DNA of 64,000 bases from NCBI GenBank assembly GCA_033782935.1, contig JAWQEG010001537.1, forward strand, positions 496,001-560,000, given 5' to 3'. Source of the stretch: Petrolisthes cinctipes (Eukaryota > Arthropoda > Malacostraca > Decapoda > Porcellanidae). Under the pieces are notes generated by a model. The model ran no database searches. It was given only the letters and a program-made list of their open reading frames with translations, and was not told where the DNA came from. Position numbers and translations under genes: made by a program. Below are positions 1-12,376 of this stretch, piece after piece (the first letter of the stretch is position 1; the number at the start of each line of letters is the position of its first letter).

Positions 1-2554
1 ATGCACATATCGACTTTTTGCACCTAAAATATCGATTTTGAGCATGTCTTGGGTTTGTATCTTAAAAAATTCTAGCAAGGAGTAGGCATGTACAGATCGC
101 TTCTGGGACCCAAAAATATCGAACTTTCGGGTTTTTTGAACCTGAATTTGAGATATAGACGGATACAGAAGATGCATGCACATATCGACTTTGGGCACCT
201 AAAATATCGATTTTGAGCATGTTTTGGGTCTGTATCTTGAAAAAATTCTAGCAAGGAGTAGGCATGTACAGATCGCTTCGGGGACCCAAAAATACCGAAT
301 TTTCGGGTGTTTTGAACATGAATTTGGGATATAAACGGGTACAGAAGATGCATACACATATTGACTTTGGGCACCTAAAATATAGATTTTCAGCATGTTT
401 TGGGCCTGTATTTTGAAAATACATTAACACGGAGTAGGCATGTACAGATCGCTTCTGGGACCCAAAAATATCGAATATTCGGGTGTTTTGAGCCTGAATT
501 TGAGATATAAACGGATTCAGAAGATGCATGCACATATCGACTTTGGGCACATAAAATATCGATTTTTAACATGTTTTGGACCTGTATTTTGAAAATACTC
601 TAACACGGAGTAGGCATGTACAGATCGCTTCTAGGACACAAAAATATCGATTTTTTGGGTGTTTTGAGCCTGAATTTGAGATATAAACGGGTACAGAAGA
701 TGCATGCACATATCGACTTTGGACACCTAAAATATCGATTTATAGCATGTTTTAAGCCTGTATATTAAAAACATTCTAGCACTGAGTAGGCATGTGCAGA
801 ATGCTTAAGGGACCAAAAAATATCGAATTTTCGGAGTTTTGAGCCTGAATTTGAGATATAAACGGGTACAGAAGATGCATGCACATATCGACTTTTTAAA
901 CCTAAAATATCGATTTTTAACATGTTTTGGGTCTGTATCTTGAAAACATTCTAGCAAGGAGTAGGCATGTACAGATCGCTTCTGGGACCCAAAAAAATCC
1001 AATATTCGGGTGTTTTGAGTCTGAATTTGAGATATAAACGGGTACAGAAGATGCATTTACATATCGACTTTGGGCACCCAAAATATCGATTTTGAGCATG
1101 TTTTGGGCCTGTATTTTTAAAATACTTCAACACTGAGTAGACACGTATTGATCGCTTCTGGAACGCAAATAAATCGAATTTTAGGGTGTTCTGAGCCTGA
1201 ATTTGAGATATGAACGGGTACAGATGATGCATTCACATATCGACTTTGGGCACCTAAAATATCGATTTTTAGCATGTTTTGGGCCTGTATTTTGAAAATA
1301 CTAGAGCACGGAGTAGGCATGTACAGATCTCTTCTGGGACACAAAAATATCGATTTTATGGGTGTTTTGAGCCTGAATTTGAGATATAAACGGGTACAGA
1401 AGATGCATGCACATATCGACTTTGGCACCCAAAATATCGATTTTTAGTATATTTTCGGCGTATAATTTGAAAATATTCTAGCAAGAAGTAGGCATGTACA
1501 GATCGCTTCTGGGACCCAAAAATATTGAATTTTCGGGGGTTTTGAGCCAGAATTTGGGATATGAACGGGTACAGAAGATGCATGCACATATCGACTTTGG
1601 GCACCCAAAATATCGATTTTGAGCATGTTTTGGGTCTGTATCTTGAAAAAATTCTAGCAAGGAGTAGGCATGTACAGATCACTTCTAGGACCCAAAAATA
1701 CCGAATTTTCTGGTGTTTTGAACCTGAATTTGAGATATGAACGGGTACAGAAGATGCATGCACATATCGACTTTGGGCACCTAAAATATAGATTTTCAGC
1801 ATGTTTTGGGCCTGTATTTTGAAAATACATTAACACTTAGTAGGCATGTACAGATCGCTTCTGGGACCCAAAAATATCGAATTTTCGGGTGTTTTGAGCC
1901 TGAATTTGAGATATAAACGGATACAGAAGATGCATGCACATATCGACTTTGGGCACCTAAAATATCGATTTTTAACATGTTTTGGGCCAGTATTTTGAAA
2001 ATACTCTAACACGGAGTAGGCATGTACAGATCGCTTCCGGGACACAAAAATATCGATTTTTTGGGTGTTTTGAGCCTGAATTTGAGATATAAACGGGTTC
2101 AGAAGATGTATGCACATATCGACTTTGGCACCCAAAATATCGATTTTTAGTATGTTTTCGGCGTATAATTTGAAAATATTCTAGCACTGAGTAGGCATGT
2201 ACAGATCGCTTCTGGGACCCAAAAATATCGAATATTCGGGTGTTTTGAGCCTGAATTTGAGATATGAACGGGTACAGAAGATGCACGCACATATCGACTT
2301 TGGGCACCTAAAATATCGATTTTGAGCATGTTTTGGGCCTGTATTTTTGAAAATACTATAGCACGGTGTAGTCATGTACAGATCGCTTCTGGGACACAAA
2401 TATATAGATTTTTTGGGTGTTTTGAGCCTGAATTTGAGATATAAACGGATACAGAAGATGCATGCACATATCGAATTTGGCACCCAAAATATCGATTTTG
2501 AGTATGTTTCCGGCGTAAAATTTGAAAATATTCTAGCACTGAGTAGGCATGTAC
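1..2554 (+). repeat. Satellite block with an 8-unit (1,406 bp) duplication
   Basis: About 14.5 units lie here. The stretch near 60-705 is repeated at 1466-2111 with a constant 1,406-bp offset, or eight units. Shared diagnostic features include the 'gacacaaaaatatcgatttt' variant and the same order of linker classes. The two copies diverge after about 705 and 2111, where one continues with 'ctttggacacc' and the other with 'ctttggcaccc'. A unit pair near 720-850, marked by 'gcttaaggga', has its closest relative near 2835-2960, twelve units on. No coding or regulatory feature is seen. Confidence 0.75.
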
Positions 2555-4113
2555 AGATCGCTTCTGGGACCCAAAAATATCGAATTTTCGGGGGTTTTGA
2601 GCCAGAATTTGGGATATAACCGTTTACAGAGGATGCATGCACATATCGACTTTTTGCACCTAAAATATCGATTTTGAGCATATTTTGGGTCTGTAACTTG
2701 AAAAAATTCAAGCAAGGAGTAGGCATGTACAGATCGCTTCTAGGACCCAAAAATATCGAATTTTCGTGTGTTTTGAGCCTGAATTTGAGATATAAACGGG
2801 TACAGAAGATTCATGCACATATCGACTTTGGACACCTAAAATATCGATTTATAGCATGTTTTAGGCCTGTATTTTAAAAACATTCTAGCACTGAGTAGGC
2901 ATGTACAGATTGCTTAAGGGACCCAAAAATATTGAATTTTCGGAGTTGTGAGCCTGAATTTGAGATATAAACGGGTACAGAAGATGCATGCACATATCGA
3001 CTTTTTGCACTAAAAATATTGATTTTGAGCATTTTTTTGGTCTGTATCTTGAAAACATTCTAGCAAGGAGTAGGCATGTGCAGATTGCTTCTGGGACCCA
3101 AAGATATCGAATTTTCTGGTGTTTTGAACCTGAATTAGGGATATACACGTGTATAGAAGATGCATACACATATTGACTTTGGGCACATAAAATATCGATT
3201 TTCAGCATGTTTTAGGCCTGTATTTTTAAAACACTCTAACACAGAGTATGCACGTACAGATCGCTTCTGGGACCCAAAAATATTGAATTTTCGGGTGTTT
3301 TGAGCCTGAATTTGAGATATAAACGGGTACAGAAGATGCATGCACATATCGACTTTGGGCACCTAAAATATCGATTTTTAGCATGTTATGGGCCTGTATT
3401 TTAAAAATACTCTAACACGGAGTAGACATGTACAGATCGCTTTTGGGACCCAAATATATCGAATTTTCGGGTGTTTTGAGTCTGAATTTGAGATATAAAC
3501 GGGTACAGAAGATGCATGCACATTTCGACTTTTAGAACCTAAAATATCGATTTTGAGCATGTTTTGGGTCTGTATCTTGAAAACATTCTAGCAAGAAGTA
3601 GGCATGTACAGATTGCTTCTGGGACCCAAAAATATCGAATTTTCGAGTGTTTTGAACCTGAATTTGGGATATAGACGGGTACAGAAGATGCATACACATT
3701 TTGACTTTGGACACATAAAATATCGATTTTCAGCATGTTTTGGGTCTGTATTTTAAAAACACTCTAACACGGAGTGTGCACGTACAGATCGCTTCTGGGA
3801 CCCAAAAATATTGAATTTTCGGATGATTTGAGCCTGAATTTTAGATATAAACGGGTACAGATGATGCATGCACATATCGACTTTGGGCACCTAAAATATA
3901 GATTTTTAGTATGTTTTGTGCCTGTATTATAAATATACTCTAACACGGAGTAGACATGTACAGATCGCTTTTGGGACCCAAAAATATCGAATTTTCGGGT
4001 GTTTTGAGCCTGAATTTGAGATATAAACGGGTACAGAAGATGCATGCACATATCGACTTTTTGCACCTAAAATATCGATTTTGAGCATGTTTTGGGTCTG
4101 TATCTTGAAAAAA
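2555..4113 (+). repeat. Duplicated satellite segment, copy 1 (offset about 2,987 bp)
   Basis: About nine units reappear at 5541-7099. The offset begins at 2,989 bp, drops to 2,987 after a 2-bp deletion in copy 2 near 5756 ('ttcgtgtttt' against 'ttcgtgtgtttt'), and to 2,986 after a 1-bp deletion near 6470. These single indels give an internal history of the duplication. Diagnostic variants include 'gcttaaggga', 'ggagttgtgagcc' and 'gcatttttttggtc', all found at matching places in both copies. Copy 1 ends where the following linker changes class ('tagcaaagag' here, 'taacacggtg' after copy 2). Confidence 0.8.
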
Positions 4114-5540
4114 TTCTAGCAAAGAGTAGGCATGTACAGATTGCTTCTGGGACTAAAAAATATCGAATTTTCGAGTGTTTTTAACCTGAATTTGGGATAT
4201 AGACGGATACAGAAGATGCATACACATATTGACTTTGGGCAGCATAAATATCGATTTTCAGCATGTTTTAGGCCTGTATTTTGAAAATACTCTAACACGG
4301 AGTATGCATGTACACATTGCTTTTGGGACCCAAAAATATCGAATATTTGGGTGTTTTGAGTTTGAATTTGAGATTTAAACGGGTACAGAAGATGCATGCA
4401 CATATCGACTTTTTGCACCCAAAATATCGATTTTCAGCATGTTTTGGGCCTGTATCTTTAAAATACTCTAACACTGAGTAGACACGAACAGATCGCTTCT
4501 GGGACCCAAATAAATCGAATTTTCGGGTGTTCTGAGCCTGAATTTGAGATATGAACGTGTACAGAAGATGCATGCACATATCGACTTTGGGCACCTAAAA
4601 TATCGATTTTGAGCATGTTTTGGGCCTGTATTTTGAAAATACTCTAACACGGTGTAGACATGTACAGATCGCTTCTGGGACACAAAAATATCGAATTTTT
4701 TGGTGTTTTGAGCCTGAATTTGAGATATAAACGGGCACAGAAGATGCATGCACATATCGACTTTGGACACCTAAAATATCGATTTATAGAATGTTTTAAG
4801 CCTGTACTTTAAAAACATTCTAGCACTAAGTAGGCATGTGCAGATTGCTTAAGGGACCCAAAAATATCGAATTTTCGGAGTTTTGAGCCTGATTTTGAGA
4901 TATAAACGGGTACAGAAGATGCATGCACATATCGACTTTGGCACCCAAAATATCGATTTTTAGTATGTTTTGGTTGTATAATTTGAAAATATTCTAGCAC
5001 TGAGTAGGCATGTACAGATCGCTTCTGGGACCCAAAAATTTTGAATTTTCGGGGGTTTTGAGCCAGAATATGGGATATAACCGGGTACAGAGGATGCATG
5101 CACATATCGACTTTTTGCACCTAAAATATCGATTTTGATCATGTTTTGGGTCTGTATCTTGAAAACATTCTAGCAAGAAGTAGGCATGTACAGATTGCTT
5201 CTGGGACCCAAAAATATCGAATTTTCTGGTGTTTTGAACCTGAATTAGGGATATACACGTTTACAGAAGATGCATACACATATTGACTTTGGGAACATAA
5301 AATATCGATTTTCAGCATGTTTTAGGCCTGTATTTTTAAAACACTCTAACACAGAGTATGCACGTACAGATCGCTTCTGGGACCCAAAAATATTGAATTT
5401 TCGGGTGTTTTGAGCCTGAATTTTAGATATAAACGGGTACAGAAGATGCATGCACATATCGACTTCGGGCACCTAAAATATCGATTTTTAGCATGTTATG
5501 GGCCTGTATTTTAAAAACACTCTAACACGAAGTAGACATG
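4114..5540 (+). repeat. Satellite units between the two 1.56-kb copies
   Basis: Eight units separate the two copies. The part near 4645-4990 recurs at 7104-7450 with a 2,458-bp offset, which is three units less than the 2,987-bp spacing of the main duplication. The simplest reading is that three units lying between the copied blocks in the first version are missing in the second. The last units, from about 5406, form the start of a segment repeated 10,196 bp downstream (see the entry at 5406-5818). Confidence 0.7.
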
Positions 5541-5818
5541 TACAGATCGCTTCTGGGACCCAAAAATATCGAATTTTCGGGGGTTTTGAGCCAGAATTTG
5601 GGATATAACCGGGTACAGAGGATGTATGCACATATCGACTTTTTGCACCTAAAATATCGATTTTGAGCATATTTTGGGTCTGTATCTTGAAAAAATTCAA
5701 GCAAGGAGTAGGCATGTACAGATTGCTTCTAGGACCCAAAAATATCGAATTTTCGTGTTTTGAGCCTGAATTTGAGATATAAACGGGTACAGAAGATGCA
5801 TGCACATATCGACTTTGG
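5406..5818 (+). repeat. 413-bp segment repeated without visible change at 15602-16014
   Basis: Read base by base by eye, this segment and 15602-16014 show no difference, at an offset of 10,196 bp. Both carry rare private variants: 'gacttcgggcacc', 'gcatgttatgggcc', 'gaggatgtatgc', 'aaaaaattcaagcaagg', and the short 'ttttcgtgttttgagcc' form that lacks bases present in other units. Identity ends where 'ctttggacacc' here meets 'ctttggcaccc' in the partner. Sharing so many private changes over two and a third units points to recent copying, not independent mutation. Confidence 0.85.
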
Positions 5819-7099
5819 ACACCTAAAATATCGATTTATAGCATGTTTTAGGCCTGTATTTTAAAAACATTCTAGCACTGAGTAGGCATGTACAGATTGC
5901 TTAAGGGACCCAAAAATATTGAATTTTCGGAGTTGTGAGCCTGAATTTGAGATATAAACGGGTACAGAAGATGCATGCACATATCGACTTTTTGCACTAA
6001 AAATATTGATTTTGAGCATTTTTTTGGTCTGTATCTTGAAAACATTCTAGCAAGGAGTAGGCATGTACAGATTGCTTCTGGGACCCAAAGATATCGAATT
6101 TTCTGGTGTTTTGAACCTGAATTAGGGATATACACGTGTACAGAAGATGCATACACATATTGACTTTGGGCACATAAAATATCGATTTTCAGCATGTTTT
6201 AGGCCTGTATTTTTAAAACACTCTAACACAGAGTATGCACGTACAGATCGCTTCTGGGACCCAAAAATATTGAATTTTCGGGTGTTTTGAGCCTGAATTT
6301 GAGATATAAACGGGTACAGAAGATGCATGCACATATCGACTTTGGGCACCTAAAATATCGATTTTTAGCATGTTATGGGCCTGTATTTTAAAAATACTCT
6401 AACACGGAGTAGACATGTACAGATCGCTTTTGGGACCCAAATATATCGAATTTTCGGGTGTTTTGAGCCGAATTTGAGATATAAACGGGTACAGAAGATG
6501 CATGCACATTTCGACTTTTAGAACCTAAAATATCGATTTTGAGCATGTTTTGGGTCTGTATCTTGAAAACATTCTAGCAAGAAGTAGGCATGTACAGATT
6601 GCTTCTGGGACCCAAAAATATCGAATTTTCGAGTGTTTTGAACCTGAATTTGGGATATAGACGGGTACAGAAGATGCATACACATTTTGACTTTGGACAC
6701 ATAAAATATCGATTTTCAGCATGTTTTGGGTCTGTATTTTAAAAACACTCTAACACGGAGTGTGCACGTACAGATCGCTTCTGGGACCCAAAAATATTGA
6801 ATTTTCGGATGCTTTGAGCCTGAATTTTAGATATAAACGGGTACAGATGATGCATGCACATATCGACTTTGGGCACCTAAAATATCGATTTTTAGTATGT
6901 TTTGTGCCTGTATTATAAATATACTCTAACACGGAGTAGACATGTACAGGTCGCTTTTGGGACCCAAAAATATCGAATTTTCGGGTGTTTTGAGCCTGAA
7001 TTTGAGATATAAACGGGTACAGAAGATGCATGCACATATCGACTTTTTGCACCTAAAATATCGATTTTGAGCATGTTTTGGGTCTGTATCTTGAAAAAA
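5541..7099 (+). repeat. Duplicated satellite segment, copy 2
   Basis: This is the second copy of 2555-4113, with the same private variants in the same order and two small deletions relative to copy 1. It ends near 7099, where 'gaaaaaattc' is followed by 'taacacggtg' and not the 'tagcaaagag' of copy 1. That junction joins material matching the region around 4645 and implies loss of three units (about 529 bp) relative to the first version. The part near 6750-7052 is copied again 1,405 bp further on. Confidence 0.8.
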
Positions 7100-9150
7100 T
7101 TCTAACACGGTGTAGACATGTACAGATCGCTTCTGGGACACAAAAATATCGATTTTTTGGGTGTTTTGAGCCTGAATTTGAGATATAAACGGGCACAGAA
7201 GATGCATGCACATATCGACTTTGGACACCTAAAATATCGATTTATAGAATGTTTTAAGCCTGTACTTTAAAAACATTCTAGCTCTAAGTAGGCATGTGCA
7301 GATTGCTTAAGGGACCCAAAAATATCGAATTTTCGGAGTTTTGAGCCTGATTTTGAGATATAAACGGGTACAGAAGATGCATGCACATATCGACTTTGGC
7401 ACCCAAAATATCGATTTTTAGTATGTTTTGGGCGTATAATTTGAAAATATTCTAGCACTGAGTAGGCATGTACAGATCGCTTCGGGGACCCAAAAATATC
7501 GAATTTTCGGGTGTTTTGAGCCTGAATTTGCGATATAACCGGGTACAGAGGATGCATGCACATATCGACTTTTTGCACCTAAAATATCGATTTTGAGCAT
7601 GTTTTGGGTCTGTATCTTGAAAACATTCTAGCAAGGAGTAGGCATGTACAGATCGCTTCTGGGACCCAAAAATACCGAATTTTCTGGTGTTTTGAAAATG
7701 AATTTGGGATATACACGGGTACAGAAGATGCATACACATATTGACTTTGGGCACCTAAAATATAGATTTTCAGCAAGTTTTGATCCTGTATTTTGAAAAT
7801 ACTTTAACACGGAGAAGGCATGTACAGATCGCTTCTGGGACCCAAAAATATCGAATTTTAGGGTGTTTTGAGCCTGAATTTGAGATATAAACGGGTACAG
7901 AAGATGCATGCACATATCGACTTTTTGCACCTAAAATATCGATTTGGAGCATGTTTTGGGACTGTATCTTGAAAACATTCTAGCAAGAAGTAGGCATGTA
8001 CAGATTGCTTCTGGGACCCAAAAATATCGAATTTTCGAATGTTTTAAACCTGAATTTGGATATAGACGGGTACAGAAGATGCATACTCATATTGACTTTG
8101 GGCAGCTAAAATATCGATTTTCAGCATGTTTTGGGTCTGTATTTTAAAAACACTCTAACACGGAGTGTGCACGTACAGATCGCTTCTGGGACCCAAAAAT
8201 ATTGAATTTTCGGATGCTTTGAGCCTGAATTTTAGATATAAACGGGTACAGATGATGCATGCACATATCGACTTTGGGCACCTAAAATATCGATTTTTAG
8301 TATGTTTTGTGCCTGTATTATAAATATACTCTAACACGGAGTAGACATGTACAGGTCGCTTTTGGGACCCAAAAATATCGAATTTTCGGGTGTTTTGAGC
8401 CTGAATTTGAGATATAAACGGGTACAGAAGATGCATGCACATATCGACTTTTTGCACCTAAAATATCGATTTGGAGCATGTTTTGGGACTGTATCTTGAA
8501 AACATTCTAGCAAGAAGTAGGCATGTACAGATTGCTTCTGGGACCCAAAAATATCGAATTTTCGAATGTTTTAAACCTGAATTTGGATATAGACGGGTAC
8601 AGAAAATGCATACTCATATTGACTTTGGGCAGCTAAAATATCGATTTTCAGCATGTTTTAGGCTTGTATTTTGAAAATACTCTAACACGGAGTAGGCATG
8701 TACAGATCGCTTCTGGGACCCAAAAATATCGAATTTTCGGGTATTTTGAGCCTGAATTTAAGATATAAACGGGTACTGAAGATGCATGCACATATCGACT
8801 TTGAGCACCCATAATATCGATTTGTAGCATGTTCTGAGCCTATATTTTGAAAACATTCTAGCACTGAGTAGGCATGTACAGATCGCTTCTGGGACCCAAA
8901 AATATTAAATTTTCGGGAGTTTTGAGCCTGAATTTGAGATATAACCGGGTACAGAGAATGCATACACATATTGACTTTGTGCACCTAAAATATCAATTTT
9001 TTAGCATGTTTTAGGCCTGTATTTTAAAAAAACTCTAACACGGAGTATGCATGTACAGATCGCTTCTGCGACCCAAAAATATCGAATTTTCGGAGTTTTG
9101 AGCCTGAATTTGAGATATAAACGGGTTCAGAAGAAGCATGCACATATCGA
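7100..9150 (+). repeat. Satellite mosaic with 3-unit and 8-unit duplications
   Basis: About 11.6 units lie here. The stretch near 8155-8457 copies 6750-7052 at an offset of 1,405 bp (eight units). The stretch near 7930-8147 recurs at 8457-8674, three units (527 bp) on, and both carry the same rare changes: 'gatttggagcatg', 'gttttgggactg', and a 1-bp deletion giving 'gaatttggatatag'. The unit around 8682-8984, marked by 'atgcatacacatattgac' and 'tttgtgcacc', has a close relative about 28 units on at 13608-13910. Nothing other than satellite is present. Confidence 0.7.
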
Positions 9151-10570
9151 CTTTGGCACCTAAAATATCGATTTTGAGCATCTTTTGGGCCTGTATTTTG
9201 AAAATACTCAAACACGGTGTAGACATGTACAGATCGCTTCTGGGACACAAAAATATCGATTTTTTGGGTGTTTTGAGCCTGAATTTGAGATATAAACGGG
9301 TACAGAAGATGCATGCACATATCGACTTTGGCACCCAAAATATCGATTTTTAGTATGTTTTGGGCGTATAATTTGAAAATATTCTAGCACTGAGTGCAGG
9401 CATGTACAGATCGCTTCTGGGACCCAAAAATATCGAAATTTCAGGTGTTTTGAGCCTGAATTTGGGATATAACCGGGTACAGAGGATGCATGCACATATC
9501 GACTTTTTGCACCTAAAATATCGATTTTGAGCATGTTTTGGGTCTGTATCTTGAAAACATTCTAGCAAGGAGTAGGCATGTACAGATCGCTTCTGGGACC
9601 CAAAAATACCGAATTTTCTGGTGTTTTGAACCTGAATTTGGGATATACACGGGTACAGAAGATGCATACACATATTGACTTTGGGCACCTAAAATATAGG
9701 TTTTCAGCATGTTTTGAGCCTGTATTTTCAAAATACTCTAACACGGAGTATGCACGTACAGATCGCTTCTGGGACAAAAAAACATTGAATTTTCGGGTGT
9801 TTTGAGCATGAATTTGAGATATAAACGGGTACAGAAGATGCATGCACATATCGACTTTGGGCACCTAAAATATCGATTTTGAGCATCTTTTGGGCCTGTA
9901 TTTTGAAAATACTCTAACACGGTGTAGACATGTACAGATCGCTTCTGGGACACAAAAATATCGATTTTTTGGGTGTTTTGAGCCTGAATTTGAGATATAA
10001 ACGGGTACAAAAGATGCATGCACATATCGACTTTGGCACCCAAAATATCGATTTTTAGTATGTTTTGGGCGTATAATTTGAAAATATTCTAGCACTGAGT
10101 GCAGGCATGTACAGATCGCTTCTGGGACCCAACAATATCGAATTTTCAGGTGTTTTGAGCCTGAATTTGGGATATAACCGGGTACAGAGGAAGCATGCAC
10201 ATATCGACTTTTTGCACCTAAAATATCGATTTTGAGCATGTTTTGGGTCTGTATCTTGAAAACATTCTAGCAAGGAGTAGGCATGTACAGATCGCTCCTG
10301 GGAATCAAAAATATTGAATTTTCGGGTGTTTTGAGCCTGAATTTGAGATATAAACGGGTACTGAAGATGCATGCACATATCGACTTTGGGCACCTAAAAT
10401 AACGATTTTCAGCATGTTTTGGGCCTGTATTTTAAAAACACTCTAACACGGAGAATGCACGTACAGATCGCTTCTGGGACCCAAAAACATTGAATTTTCG
10501 GGTGTTTTGAGCATGCATTTGAGATATAAACGGGTACAGAAGATGCATGCACATATCGACTTTGGCACCC
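9151..10570 (+). repeat. Tandem pair of 705-bp (4-unit) satellite blocks
   Basis: Four units beginning near 9176 are repeated immediately downstream near 9881 with an offset of 705 bp. The shared markers are 'gagcatcttttgggcc' at 9176 and 9881, and a linker with two extra bases, 'gagtgcaggcatg', at 9392 and 10097. That linker form is rare elsewhere in the window. The second block then diverges, with 'gctcctgggaatc' near 10294. The tight spacing suggests a recent local duplication by unequal exchange. Confidence 0.75.
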
Positions 10571-12376
10571 AAAATATCGATTTTTAGTATGTTATGGGCG
10601 TATAATTTGAAAATATTCTAGCACTGAGTAGGCATGTACAGATCGCTTCGGGGACCCAAAAATATCGAATTTTCGGGTGTTTTGAGCCTGAATTTGCGAT
10701 ATAACCGGGTACAGAGGATGCATGCACATATCGACTTTTTGCACCTAAAATATCGATTTTGAGCATGTTTTGGGTCTGTATCTTGAAAACATTCTAGCAA
10801 GGAGTAGGCATGTACAGATCGCTTCTGGGACCCAAAAATACCGAATTTTCTGGTGTTTTGAACCTAAATTTTGGATATACACGGGTACAGAAGATGCATA
10901 CACATATTGACTTTGGGCACCTAAAATATTGATTTTCAGCAAGTTTTGATCCTGTATTTTGAAAATACTTTAACACGGAGAAGGCATGTACAGATCGCTT
11001 CTGGGACCCAAAAATATCGAATTTTCGGGTGTTTTGAGCCTGAATTTGAGATATAAACGGGTACAGAAGATGCATGCACATATCGACTTTTTGCACCTAA
11101 AATATCGATTTGGAGCATGTTTTAGGCTTGTATTTTGAAAATACTCTGACACGGAGTATGCATGTACAGATGGCTTTTGGGACCCAAATATATCGAATAT
11201 TCGGGTGTTTTGAGTCTGAATTTGAGATATAAACGGGTACAGAAGATGCATGCACATATCGACTTTGGGCACCCAAAATATCGATTTTTAGCATGTTCTG
11301 AGCCTCTATTTTGAAAACATTCTAGCACTGAGTAGGCATGTACAGATCGCTTCTGGGCCCCAAAAATATCGAATCTTCGGGGGTTTTGAGCATGAATTTG
11401 GGATATAACCGGGTACAGAGGATGCATCCACATATCGACTTTTTACACCTAAAATATCGATTTTGAGCATGTTTTGGGTCTGTATATTGAAAACATTCTA
11501 GCAAGGAGTAGGCATGTACAGATCGCTTCTGGGACCCAAAAATACCGAATTTTCTGGTGTTTTGAACCTGAATTTGGGATATAGACGGGTACAGAAGATG
11601 CATACACTTATTGACTTTGGGCACCTAAAATATAGATTTTCAGCATGTTTTGGGCCTGTATTAGTAAAATACTTTAAAACGGAGTAGGCATGTACAGATC
11701 GCTTCTGGGACCCAAAAATATCGAATTTTCGGGTGTTTTGAGCCTGAATTTGAGATATAAACGGGTACAGAAGATGCATGCACATATCGACTTTGGCACC
11801 CAAAATATCGATTTTTAGTATGTTTTGGGCGTATAATTTGAAAATATTCTAGCACTGAGTAGGCATGTACAGATCGCTTCTGGGACCCAAAAATATCGAA
11901 TTTTCGGGTGTTTTGAGCCTGAATTTGCGATATAACCGGGTACAGAGGATGCATGCACATATCGACTTTGGGCACCCAAAATATCGATTTTTAGCATGTT
12001 CTGAGCCTCTATTTTGAAAACATTCTAGCACTGAGTAGGCATGTACAGATCGCTTCTGGGACCCAAAAATATTGAATTTTCGGGTGTTTTGAGCCTGAAT
12101 TTGAGATATAACCGGGTACAGAAGATGCATACACATATTGACTTTGGGCACCTAAAATATCGATTTTCAGCATGTTTTGAGCCTGTATTTTCAAAATACT
12201 TAAACACGGAGAAGGCATGTACAGATTGCTTCTGGGACCCAAAAATATCGAATTTTCGGGTGTTTTGAGCCTGAATTTGAGATATAAACGGGTACAGAAG
12301 ATGCATGCACATATTGACTTTGGGCAGCTAAAATATCGATTTTCAGCATGTTTTAGGCTTGTATTTTGAAAATACT
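10571..12376 (+). repeat. Satellite units related to 7.4-8.0 kb (18-unit offset)
   Basis: The first three or so units, about 10584-11120, match 7418-7954 at an offset of 3,166 bp, or eighteen units. They share 'gcttcggggacc', 'gaatttgcgatataaccgg', 'gcaagttttgatcctg' and 'cacggagaaggcatg'. The remaining units are ordinary satellite with mixed linker classes. The 18-unit spacing is the same as the clean higher-order period at 14.45-22.4 kb, so an older 18-unit rhythm may extend back into this region. Confidence 0.65.

Noticed and set aside
2374..2619. Plus-strand open frames of 60-109 codons (also 27810-28124 and 32848-33177)
   Set aside because: These too are satellite sequence read in one frame for one or two units. 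The same pattern recurs at HOR offsets, and no recognisable protein domain is present.
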